From contig CAYMYN010000055.1 in the NCBI GenBank assembly GCA_964394665.1, positions 1 to 18,394 of the forward strand: a stretch of 18,394 nt of DNA, in the 5' to 3' direction. Below the pieces are notes generated by a model, which was given only the letters and a program-made list of their open reading frames with translations, was not told where the DNA came from and did not search any database. Below are positions 1 to 6,844 of the stretch, one piece after another (position 1 is the stretch's first letter; every line of letters starts with the position of its first letter). The position numbers were made by a program, and so were the translations under genes. Source of the DNA: CAYMYN01 sp964394665. GTDB lineage: Bacteria; Planctomycetota; UBA1135; GCA-002686595.

Positions 1-54
1 TCAGAGTGCGAGAAGGATCGAGCACTCTCGGTACGGCCGGCTTGCCGGCCGTCC
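1..54 (+). repeat. Two-hairpin interspersed repeat, left copy
   Basis: A 54-nt element made of two adjacent hairpins. Hairpin A has 7-bp arms AGAGTGC (3-9) and GCACTCT (22-28) around a 12-nt loop. Hairpin B has perfect 9-bp arms ACGGCCGGC (33-41) and GCCGGCCGT (44-52) around TT. A second copy in the same orientation lies at 18340-18394. Its last 30 nt are identical, and its hairpin A arms are changed in a compensatory way. The copy lies beyond the 3' end of the sulfatase-like gene. The organisation resembles REP-type extragenic palindromes, but no family is recognised. It begins at the first base shown, so it may extend further left. Confidence 0.75.
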
Positions 55-64
55 AGAAGGCGTT

Positions 65-134
65 CTGAGAGGCCGTCTGGATGGTCTGCTCTGGGTCTGC
101 TCCGGGTCCGCTCGATTTTCTCTCGGCCTCTCAG
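65..134 (-). terminator. Large inverted repeat over the sulfatase-like stop codon
   Basis: Perfect 11-bp arms CTGAGAGGCCG (65-75) and CGGCCTCTCAG (124-134) enclose 48 nt. On the minus strand the structure starts at the stop codon (131-133) of the sulfatase-like gene, so it would form at the very 3' end of its mRNA. It may act as a terminator or 3' stabiliser. No clean U-tract follows, so intrinsic termination is uncertain. Three tandem 11-nt repeats lie inside the loop at 83-114. Confidence 0.45.
83..114. repeat. Three tandem imperfect 11-nt repeats
   Basis: Three consecutive units of the form GGGTCYGCTCN are visible: ggtctgctct (83-92), gggtctgctcc (93-103) and gggtccgctcg (104-114). They lie in the loop of the inverted repeat downstream of the sulfatase-like gene. 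The function is unknown and the array is short. Confidence 0.5.
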
Positions 135-1750
135 CGCCCGCCGCCGCGCCAGAACTCCGCCTCGGCCGGCAGGAGACCCGCGTCGGCGCTGCGCACGGCC
201 GGTGCGGCCGCCTCGCTCGTCACGTACCCCATCGCGCGCAGCTCATCGAGGTCGCGCTGGGACAGGCCCTGGCCCGCGCCGATGTCGCGGCTGGGCGCGG
301 CGCGGCGCAGGGCGCGCAGGAGTTCGACGTGGGCCTCGAACCGTTCGTCCACGCGGCGCTGTTCGGGGCTGTCCGGAGCGATGCGTTCCCCGGGACCCAG
401 GCCGAGCGGGTTCGTCCCGTGATCGAAGCGCAGGAGGGAGAAGGGCCCCGCGCCGTCGGCGACGAGCAAGGTGTGCTCGTCGCCGTGGTGCAGGCCGAAG
501 TGGCGCTGGACCTCGGGTCCGACGTCGAACAGGTAGAGCTCGGTCAGGTAGGGCCGCTCCTCGGGCGAGCCCTCGCCGCGCACGAGCGGCGTGAGATCGC
601 GGCCGCTCGTCCAGGGCGGCCCGGCGACGCCCACCAGGCCCAGCACGGTGGGGGTGAGATCGACCAGCCCCACGGTGCGCGGGACACGCCGGCCGGCGGG
701 CAAGTGGCCGGGCCAGGAGAGGATCCAGGGCACGTGCACGCTCTCGCGGTGGAGTTGGCGGCGGTGCGTCTTGTGGCCGTGCTCGAAGAACTCCTCGCCG
801 TGGTCGGACGTGACGATCACGAGCGTGTCCTCGGCCAAGCCCTGCGCGGCGAGCCACTCGAAGAAGGCTCCGAGCTGGGAGTCGACGTAGGCGATCTCGC
901 CGTCGTAGAGCGCGACGAGGTGCTCGAGGTCGCGCGGGTCCATGTCGCCGCGCACCGGCGAGTCGGGGCTGGTGACGTTGCGTCCGTCGATCGGCCCCGC
1001 GTAGTCCGGATCGAAGCGCGTGTCGAAGGGCGGCGGCGGCACGTAGGGGTCGTGCACGTCGAACAGGTGCAGGAAGCAGAAGAACGGGCGCCCGGGGCTC
1101 TCGCGGCGCACGCCCTCGATCCAACCCCGCGCGCGCTCGAGCACCTCGGGCGTCGTCTTGCGCGTCGCGTCGAAGAGCTCGGGGTGTTCGTCGCGCAGGC
1201 GCAGGAGGCCCTCGGTGTCGTTCGCGGCGCGCAGGGCGTCGAAGCGCTTGGAGACCACCGGGTGCGAGTAGAACGTGTGGCCCAGGCGCTCGTAGACCTC
1301 GAAGCCGGGGCCGAAGCCGAACTGCTCCTCGAGGTACTTCCAGGTGTGGAAACCCGCCGTGCGGTAGCCCGCGTCGCTCAGGAACTCGGAGAGGAAGATC
1401 CCCGACAGGCGCGGCGGCGCCGGTTCGCCGCTCGGGCCCACGAAGCTCCACTGGCGATCGTCGGCGATGCCGTGGGCGCTGATCTCGAGGCCGGTGAGCA
1501 TCGAGAGGTGCGCCGGCAGGGTCCAGGACGTGGGCGAGATGGCGCGTTCGAAGAGCACGCCCCCGCGCGCCAGCCGATCCAGGGCGGGCGAGGTCTCGCG
1601 CCGGTAGCCGTAGGCCGACAGGTGGTCCGCGCGCAGGGTGTCGATGCTGATGAGCAGCACGTTCGGCCGCCGCGGCTCGCTCCGCCGGCAAGCGGGCGCG
1701 AGGGCGGCGAGCAGCAGTCCCAGGATCAGGATCCCGCGCGGCGAGGGCAT
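131..1750 (-). CDS. Exported sulfatase-superfamily hydrolase with Thr nucleophile
   Basis: A 539-aa member of the sulfatase/alkaline phosphatase superfamily. An N-terminal hydrophobic segment (residues 6-20) ends in LAPAC, a possible lipobox with Cys21, so it is probably an exported lipoprotein. Family motifs are SIDTLRADHLSAYGY (Asp37 as metal ligand), the nucleophile motif SWTLPAHLSMLTG, the FDVHDPY block near 231-236, and TSDHGEEFFEHGH (Asp316, His317). The nucleophile position, Cys or Ser in CxPSR of formylglycine sulfatases, is Thr77 in T-L-P-A-H. Classical formylglycine chemistry is therefore not expected, and a phosphodiesterase or phosphotransferase activity is as likely as sulfate ester hydrolysis. 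The C-terminal block DLDELRAMGYV is common in these secreted enzymes. ATG at 1750 is preferred because a TACCTT box ends 6 nt before it. A GTG two codons upstream (1756) is the alternative. The substrate is unknown. Confidence 0.88.
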   Translation of the reverse strand: MPSPRGILILGLLLAALAPACRRSEPRRPNVLLISIDTLRADHLSAYGYRRETSPALDRLARGGVLFERAISPTSWTLPAHLSMLTGLEISAHGIADDRQWSFVGPSGEPAPPRLSGIFLSEFLSDAGYRTAGFHTWKYLEEQFGFGPGFEVYERLGHTFYSHPVVSKRFDALRAANDTEGLLRLRDEHPELFDATRKTTPEVLERARGWIEGVRRESPGRPFFCFLHLFDVHDPYVPPPPFDTRFDPDYAGPIDGRNVTSPDSPVRGDMDPRDLEHLVALYDGEIAYVDSQLGAFFEWLAAQGLAEDTLVIVTSDHGEEFFEHGHKTHRRQLHRESVHVPWILSWPGHLPAGRRVPRTVGLVDLTPTVLGLVGVAGPPWTSGRDLTPLVRGEGSPEERPYLTELYLFDVGPEVQRHFGLHHGDEHTLLVADGAGPFSLLRFDHGTNPLGLGPGERIAPDSPEQRRVDERFEAHVELLRALRRAAPSRDIGAGQGLSQRDLDELRAMGYVTSEAAAPAVRSADAGLLPAEAEFWRGGGR

Positions 1751-1756
1751 CGGCAC

Positions 1757-1762
1757 AAGGTA
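1757..1762 (-). promoter_or_regulatory. Candidate extended -10 box of the sulfatase-like gene
   Basis: On the minus strand TGGTACCTT fits an extended -10 element (TGnTAnnnT). It ends 6 nt before ATG 1750, the spacing expected for a leaderless transcript. No Shine-Dalgarno sequence and no good -35 box are visible. The call rests on motif and spacing only. Confidence 0.3.
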
Positions 1763-1860
1763 CCAGGGCCCGGCGGTCGGCCCGCCGCGGCCCGGATCCC
1801 GGGCGCGCCCTCAAGCCGCGGCGCGGCGTGCCGACAACCCCGGGGGCCTGGGGCCCCGCG

Positions 1861-3642
1861 ATGGAGCCGCTCTCGATCCAGGCCGCCAACCTCGCCGGCA
1901 CGCGCCCGGCGCTCGCCCTCGGCGCGGATCTCTCCGCGGTCCTGCGGGAGGGTCGCCTGATCGCGGGTGAGGTGCTCGAGCGCCTGGACGGGAGCACCAT
2001 CCTGGTCGGGCTGGGCCGCCACCGCGTGCCGGCCCAGTCGGCGCCCGAGCTGGTGCCGGGCCAGCGCTTCGTGGCGCGCGTCGAGGCCGGCGCCGACGGA
2101 CCGGGCCTGCGCGTGCTGGGCGGTGGCTCGGCGGCCGAGCCCGCGTTGCTCGCGGCCCTGCGCGGGGCCGTGGGTTCCGAGCGCCCGCTCGGCGCCCTGC
2201 TCTCCGAGTTGGCGGCGCGGCTGCGCGCGGTGGACGGGCCGTCGGGCGCCGGGGCCGCGGGGCTCGCGGGCCGCATCGAGGGCCACGCCGCGCGGGCGGG
2301 GACGGGCCCTGCGGAGCTGCGGGCCCTGCTCGCGCGGGCCGGCCAGGGATACGAGGCCCTGCTGCTGGGCGGCCTGCGTGGCCGCGACCCCAGGGCGGCG
2401 GGCGACCTCGCCGACGAGATCGCCGAGCGCGTGAAACGACTGCTGCTCGCGGACGAGGCTGCGCCGTCCGAGCCGGCGGCCATCGCGCGCGTGCGCCGCA
2501 TCGGCGAGGACCTGGGCGAAGCCCTGGCGCGGGCCTTGGCCCTGGCGCGCGCGGCCGCGGCCGGCCGGGCGTCCCTCGCGGCGACGCTGCAGGGCGCCCT
2601 GGCCGAGGCGCTCGAGAGTCAGCCCGCGGAGCAGCGCGAACGTCTCGCAGCGGCCGCGGCGCGGGCGGCGGACGGCTTGCTCGCGCGGCCCGAGGGTCGC
2701 TCCCTCGCCCGCCGGGCGTTGGGCCAGGGCGGGGCCGAGGCGCGCGCGCGTCGAGCGGAGCAACTGGCCGAGTCGGCCCTGCGCGAGCTCGCGCGCTCGC
2801 ACGGGGCGGACGCGCGGCCCGCGATGCCCTCGGCGCGCTTGGCGCGCGAGTGGGCACCCGCCTGGGAGGCGGCGCTCGAGCGCGCACTCGCCCACGCCGC
2901 GCACGCTCCCGAGGAGGCCCGCCGCGCGCTGCTGCTGGCGGCCCTCGAGCGCGAGTTGCCGGGCCTGTTCGCGGCGCTGCCCGCGGGCGCCGGGAGGCCC
3001 GCGCCGGAGGCTGGGGCGAGCTTCGTGCGCGCGCTCCTCGACGGGCCGACGGGGGAGGCCCTGCTCGCGAGCCTGGGCGCCGCGGGCTCGGCGCGGGCCC
3101 ACGCCGCCGAGGTGGCGAGCGACCTCAAGGGGCTGCTGCTGGCGGCCCTCGAGCGTCTCCCGGAGGGGCCGGCGCGCGAAGCGGTCGCACGCTCCCTGGC
3201 GGGCCTCGAGTCGGAACAACTCCTGAACCTCGCGCGGCGCGAGCTGGGCGAGGGCACGCACCACGTCCTGCCGCTGCTCGTGGGGGCCGAGTGGCGCACG
3301 CTGCACGTCGTGCACCTCCCGCGCCGGCGCGGCGGCGGCGCGGCGGACGGCGAACCCCTCGAGCGCGTCGACCTGCACCTGGAGTTGCCGAACCTCGGGC
3401 CGTTGCGCGCGGAGCTCGGTTGGCGCGCGGGCGAGCTCGCCGTGCGCCTGTCCTGCGCCACCGAACGCGTGGCCGCGCTGTTGCGCGCCGGCCTCGAATC
3501 GCTCGAGGAACGTCTGGCGAGCGACGGCGCGCAGGTGCGTCTGGTGGTCGCGGTTGTGGCCGAGGAGACGCTCGAGCCCGAGCGCAGCGTGCTCGACGTG
3601 GGGTACCTGCGCGAGCACCCGCTGTTGGACCTGCGTGGCTGA
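1861..3642 (+). CDS. FliK-like hook-length-control family protein
   Basis: A 593-aa protein with FliK architecture. A beta-rich N-terminal module (about 25-85) carries the pattern G-x-V-L-E-x-L-D-G and L-V-P-G-Q-R-F seen in FliK-type proteins. It is followed by a very long Ala/Arg/Glu/Leu-rich helical linker (about 90-490) and a C-terminal FliK-type domain (about 499-570) with LHLELPNLGPLRAEL and a following LRAGLESLEERLASDGAQV helix. In the flagellar system FliK measures hook length and triggers the FlhB specificity switch. The next gene is an FlhB C-domain protein 26 bp downstream, which supports the call. The linker is compositionally biased, so its length says little. GTG at 1828, 11 codons upstream, is an alternative start. 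Whether the pair serves flagella cannot be told from this window, since no other flagellar gene is present. Confidence 0.7.
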   Translation: MEPLSIQAANLAGTRPALALGADLSAVLREGRLIAGEVLERLDGSTILVGLGRHRVPAQSAPELVPGQRFVARVEAGADGPGLRVLGGGSAAEPALLAALRGAVGSERPLGALLSELAARLRAVDGPSGAGAAGLAGRIEGHAARAGTGPAELRALLARAGQGYEALLLGGLRGRDPRAAGDLADEIAERVKRLLLADEAAPSEPAAIARVRRIGEDLGEALARALALARAAAAGRASLAATLQGALAEALESQPAEQRERLAAAAARAADGLLARPEGRSLARRALGQGGAEARARRAEQLAESALRELARSHGADARPAMPSARLAREWAPAWEAALERALAHAAHAPEEARRALLLAALERELPGLFAALPAGAGRPAPEAGASFVRALLDGPTGEALLASLGAAGSARAHAAEVASDLKGLLLAALERLPEGPAREAVARSLAGLESEQLLNLARRELGEGTHHVLPLLVGAEWRTLHVVHLPRRRGGGAADGEPLERVDLHLELPNLGPLRAELGWRAGELAVRLSCATERVAALLRAGLESLEERLASDGAQVRLVVAVVAEETLEPERSVLDVGYLREHPLLDLRG

Positions 3643-3668
3643 ACCGGGCGCGCGTAACGAGGATCAGC

Positions 3669-4010
3669 GTGAATCGACCCGTCCCCGAGGAAACCCACGA
3701 GCGCACGGCGGAGCATCCGTCCCGCGCGGCGGGTGGAGCCGCGCCGCGGCGCGCGCTCGCCCTGCGCTACGACCCCGCGGGCGATCCGGGCTCGGCGCCG
3801 CGCGTGGTGGCCGCCGGCCGCGGGGAAGCCGCCGAGAGCATCCTGGCCCTGGCCGCCGAGCACGGCATCCCCGTGCGCCACGACCGCGAACTGCTCGAAC
3901 TGCTCGCCCAGGTCGACCTGGGCCGAGAGATCCCCCTCGAGCTCTACGCCGCCGTGGCCGAGGTGCTGGCCTTCCTGCTGCGCGTGGACGAGTCGGCCGG
4001 TCCGACGTGA
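3669..4010 (+). CDS. Small FlhB C-terminal-domain protein (FhlB-like, export switch family)
   Basis: A 113-aa protein matching the cytoplasmic C-domain of FlhB/YscU along residues 28-106: ALALRYDP, then RVVAAGRGEAAESILALAAEHGIPV, then LLAQVDLGREIPLELYAAVAEVLAFLLRVD. It lacks the FlhB membrane domain and the autocleavage motif NPTH, whose place before the AxALxYD strand is taken by AAPRR. Stand-alone proteins of this kind are known, for example B. subtilis YlqH/FhlB, and often neighbour a FliK-like gene. It would act in the cytoplasm at the export gate, or replace part of FlhB. The GTG start is chosen because GAGGA (3659-3663) lies 5 nt upstream and the homology begins soon after. It probably shares an operon with the FliK-like gene. 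Confidence 0.82.
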   Translation: MNRPVPEETHERTAEHPSRAAGGAAPRRALALRYDPAGDPGSAPRVVAAGRGEAAESILALAAEHGIPVRHDRELLELLAQVDLGREIPLELYAAVAEVLAFLLRVDESAGPT

Positions 4011-4040
4011 GCCGTGGCTCGCCCGCCGCCGGGATCGCCG

Positions 4041-4069
4041 CAGACACGCCTGGGAACGGGACCTACCAT
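4041..4069 (+). promoter_or_regulatory. Candidate sigma70-type promoter for pepN
   Basis: CAGACA (4041-4046) and TACCAT (4064-4069) are spaced by 17 bp, each matching 4 of 6 consensus bases. A transcript would start about 20 nt before the pepN ATG, and no Shine-Dalgarno sequence lies in between. pepN could instead be read through from the upstream pair. Confidence 0.3.
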
Positions 4070-4096
4070 CCTCCCCGGTCCCAAGCCCCCCGCGCC

Positions 4097-6748
4097 ATGA
4101 CGACGATCACCACCGACCCCGAGGTCAAGTATCGCAAGGACTACGCCGTGCCCGCCTTCCTGGTGGATCGCGTGGACCTGCGCTTCGAGTTGTTCGAGGA
4201 GCACACGCGCGTGCACGCGCGGCTCGCGCTGCGCCGCAATCCCGCGGCCGACGATCCCTCGGCGCCGCTCGTCCTGGACGGCGAGGGCCTCTCCCTCGAG
4301 CGCCTCGCCCTGGATGGCCGCGAGCTCGGGCCCGCCGCCTACCTCGTGGACGCGACCAGCCTGACCCTCGAGGAGGTGCCCGATCGGTTCACCCTCGAGA
4401 CCACGGTCACGATCGAGCCGCAGCTCAACACGGCTCTGCAGGGGCTGTATCGCTCGGGCGGCGTGTTCGTGACCCAGTGCGAGGCCGAGGGCTTCCGCCA
4501 CATCACCTACTACCTCGATCGCCCCGACGTGATGGCGCGCTTCACGACGCGCGTCGAGGCCGACGCGGCGCGGTACCCCGTGCTGCTCTCCAACGGCAAC
4601 CGCGTCGCGGCGGGCTCCCTCGAGGGGGGACGGCACTTCGCAACCTGGGAGGATCCCTTCCCCAAGCCCTGCTACCTGTTCGCGCTCGTGGCCGGGGACC
4701 TCGCCGAGCACGCCGAACGCTACACGACCGCCTCGGGGCGCGAGGTCGCGCTGCTGATCTACGTCGAGCACAAGGACGCCGGGCGAACCGAGCACGCGAT
4801 GCGCTCCCTGATCGAGGCCATGCGCTGGGACGAGCAGCGCTTCGGTCTGGAGTACGACCTCGACGTCTACATGATCGTGGCCGTCGACGCCTTCAACATG
4901 GGCGCGATGGAGAACAAGGGGCTCAACGTCTTCAACTCGAAGTTCGTGCTGGCCGACCCCGAGACCGCCACCGACGACGACTACGAGCGCATTCAGGCCG
5001 TCGTCGCCCACGAGTACTTCCACAACTGGACCGGCAACCGCGTCACCTGCCGGGACTGGTTCCAGCTCAGCCTCAAGGAAGGTCTGACGGTCTTCCGCGA
5101 CCAGGAGTTCACCGCCGACCACAGCTCGCGCGCGGTGAAGCGCATCCAGGACGTGCGCATGCTGCGCGCGCGGCAGTTCCCCGAGGATTCCGGGCCCATG
5201 GCGCACCCGGTGCGGCCCGAGTCCTACATCGAGATGAACAACTTCTACACCGTCACGGTGTACGAGAAGGGCGCCGAAGTCGTGCGCATGTACCAGACCC
5301 TGCTGGGTCGCGAGGGTTTCCGGCGCGGCATGAACCTGTACTTCGAGCGACACGACGGGCAGGCCGTCACCTGCGACGACTTCCGCGCGGCGATGGCCGA
5401 CGCCAACGGCCGCGACCTCGCGCGCTTCGAGCGCTGGTACTCGCAGGCCGGCACGCCGCTGGTCGACGTGCGGGCCGAGCACGACGCGGCGCTCGGGCGC
5501 TACACGCTCGAGTTCACCCAGCACATGCCGCCCACGCCGGGGCAGGAGGAGAAGCTCCCGATGCACGTCCCGATCGCCGTGGGCCTGCTCGATCCGCGCG
5601 GCGCGGAGCTCCCCCTGCGCATCGAGGGCGAGGAGCGCGCGGTGCCCGGGACGCGGGTGCTGGAGCTGACCGAGGCGCGTCAACGCTTCACCTTCGTCGA
5701 CCTCCCCGAAGTGCCCGTGCCCTCGTTGCTGCGCGACTTCTCCGCGCCCGTGCGGCTGCGCTTCGAGCGGTCCGACTCCGAGCTCCTGTTCCTCGCGGCC
5801 CACGACAGCGACCCCTTCAACCGCTGGGAGGCGGGCCAGGAGTACGCCACCCAGCGTCTCCTGGCCGCCATCGAGCGTCCGGGCGACGTCGCGGAGGAGG
5901 TGCTCGACGGGCCCTTCGTGGAAGCCGTGCGCGGCCTGCTGCGCGACGGGCGCCTCGATCGCCAGCTCGTGGCCCTGGGTCTGGCGCTGCCGGGCGAGGA
6001 CTACCTCTCCGAGTGCCTGGAGACCGTGCGGCCCGAGCGCGTGCACGCCGTGCGCCGCTCGGCCCGGCGCCAACTCGCCCGAGCGCTGCGGGCCGACCTC
6101 GAGCAGGCCTACGAGGCGCACACCGATGCCGGTCCCTACGCCAACGACGCCCGCGCCATCGGCCGGCGGATGCTCAAGAACGCGGCCCTCTCCTACCTCG
6201 CGACCCTCGGCGATGCACCGGCGCTGGCGCGCTGCGCGGCGCAGTACCGCGGGGCGAACAACATGACCGACCGCATCGCAGCCCTGGCCTGTCTGTGCGA
6301 CCACGTCGGGCCCGAGCGCGAGGAAGCGCTGGCGGACTTCCACCGCCGCTGGAAGGGTGACGCGAACGTGCTCGACAAGTGGTTCAGCGTGCAGGCCGCG
6401 GCGGACCTCCCGGACGTCCTCGAGCGCGTGCGGGCCCTGACGCTCCACCCCGACTTCACGCTGCGCAACCCCAACCGCGCGCGCTCCTTGCTGGGGGCCT
6501 TCGCGCTGCTGAACCCCGCCGCCCTGCACGCGCCCGACGGAGCCGGGTACGCCTTCCTGGCCGACCAGGTCCTGGCCGTCGACGCCCTGAACCCGCAGGT
6601 CGCCAGCCGCCTGGTCGATCCGCTGCTTCGTTGGCGCCGCCTGGTCCCGGCCCGCGGCGAGCGCCTGCGCCTCGAGCTCGCCCGCATCCTCGAGCGTCCG
6701 GATCTCTCGCGCGACGTCTACGAGAAGGTCTCGAAGGCCCTCGCCTGA
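4097..6748 (+). CDS. pepN: Aminopeptidase N (M1 family)
   Basis: An 883-aa zinc aminopeptidase, close to the 870 aa of E. coli PepN. It removes N-terminal residues from peptides in the cytoplasm and no signal peptide is seen. All key elements are present: the N-terminal block KYRKDYAVPAF, the exopeptidase motif GAMEN (269-273), the zinc motif HEYFH (305-309) with the third ligand Glu328 exactly 18 residues later, and the transition-state Tyr389 in VYEKGAEV. The catalytic domain is followed by an Ig-like segment and a long helical C-terminal domain (about 540-883), as in the gamma-proteobacterial PepN type. ATG 4097 matches the family N-terminus. It lies 86 bp after the FlhB-like gene, so cotranscription is possible, but a candidate promoter lies in the gap. 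A hairpin at 6781-6810 follows. Confidence 0.97.
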   Translation: MTTITTDPEVKYRKDYAVPAFLVDRVDLRFELFEEHTRVHARLALRRNPAADDPSAPLVLDGEGLSLERLALDGRELGPAAYLVDATSLTLEEVPDRFTLETTVTIEPQLNTALQGLYRSGGVFVTQCEAEGFRHITYYLDRPDVMARFTTRVEADAARYPVLLSNGNRVAAGSLEGGRHFATWEDPFPKPCYLFALVAGDLAEHAERYTTASGREVALLIYVEHKDAGRTEHAMRSLIEAMRWDEQRFGLEYDLDVYMIVAVDAFNMGAMENKGLNVFNSKFVLADPETATDDDYERIQAVVAHEYFHNWTGNRVTCRDWFQLSLKEGLTVFRDQEFTADHSSRAVKRIQDVRMLRARQFPEDSGPMAHPVRPESYIEMNNFYTVTVYEKGAEVVRMYQTLLGREGFRRGMNLYFERHDGQAVTCDDFRAAMADANGRDLARFERWYSQAGTPLVDVRAEHDAALGRYTLEFTQHMPPTPGQEEKLPMHVPIAVGLLDPRGAELPLRIEGEERAVPGTRVLELTEARQRFTFVDLPEVPVPSLLRDFSAPVRLRFERSDSELLFLAAHDSDPFNRWEAGQEYATQRLLAAIERPGDVAEEVLDGPFVEAVRGLLRDGRLDRQLVALGLALPGEDYLSECLETVRPERVHAVRRSARRQLARALRADLEQAYEAHTDAGPYANDARAIGRRMLKNAALSYLATLGDAPALARCAAQYRGANNMTDRIAALACLCDHVGPEREEALADFHRRWKGDANVLDKWFSVQAAADLPDVLERVRALTLHPDFTLRNPNRARSLLGAFALLNPAALHAPDGAGYAFLADQVLAVDALNPQVASRLVDPLLRWRRLVPARGERLRLELARILERPDLSRDVYEKVSKALA

Positions 6749-6780
6749 TCCCGGGCCGCGAACCTCGCTGGTAACGACGA

Positions 6781-6810
6781 GGGGCGGCCGCGCTCGCGCG
6801 CGACCGCCCC
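6781..6810. terminator. Bidirectional terminator-like hairpin between convergent genes
   Basis: GGGGCGG (6781-6787) pairs with CCGCCCC (6804-6810). After one mismatch a further 5 bp continue to a TCGC loop, giving a 13-position stem. It sits between the stops of pepN (+) and the repeat protein (-). There is no T-run, which is common in very GC-rich genomes. Confidence 0.6.
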
Positions 6811-6844
6811 CGAGCGGGTCCAATGGACCCTCAGCCCTGGCAGC

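Noticed and set aside
1..54. Integron attC site or transposon terminal inverted repeat
   Set aside because: The copies are direct rather than inverted, lack the GTTRRRY/RYYYAAC core sites, and no integrase or transposase lies between them.
243..2501. 752-codon minus-strand open frame across the sulfatase-like and FliK-like genes
   Set aside because: The Arg/Pro/Ala-rich translation has no domain signal, and it overlaps two genes with clear family motifs in other frames.
3944..6823. 959-codon open frame antisense to pepN
   Set aside because: It is a shadow of a GC-rich gene. The plus strand carries every PepN catalytic motif, while the antisense translation is low-complexity and shows no recognisable domain.
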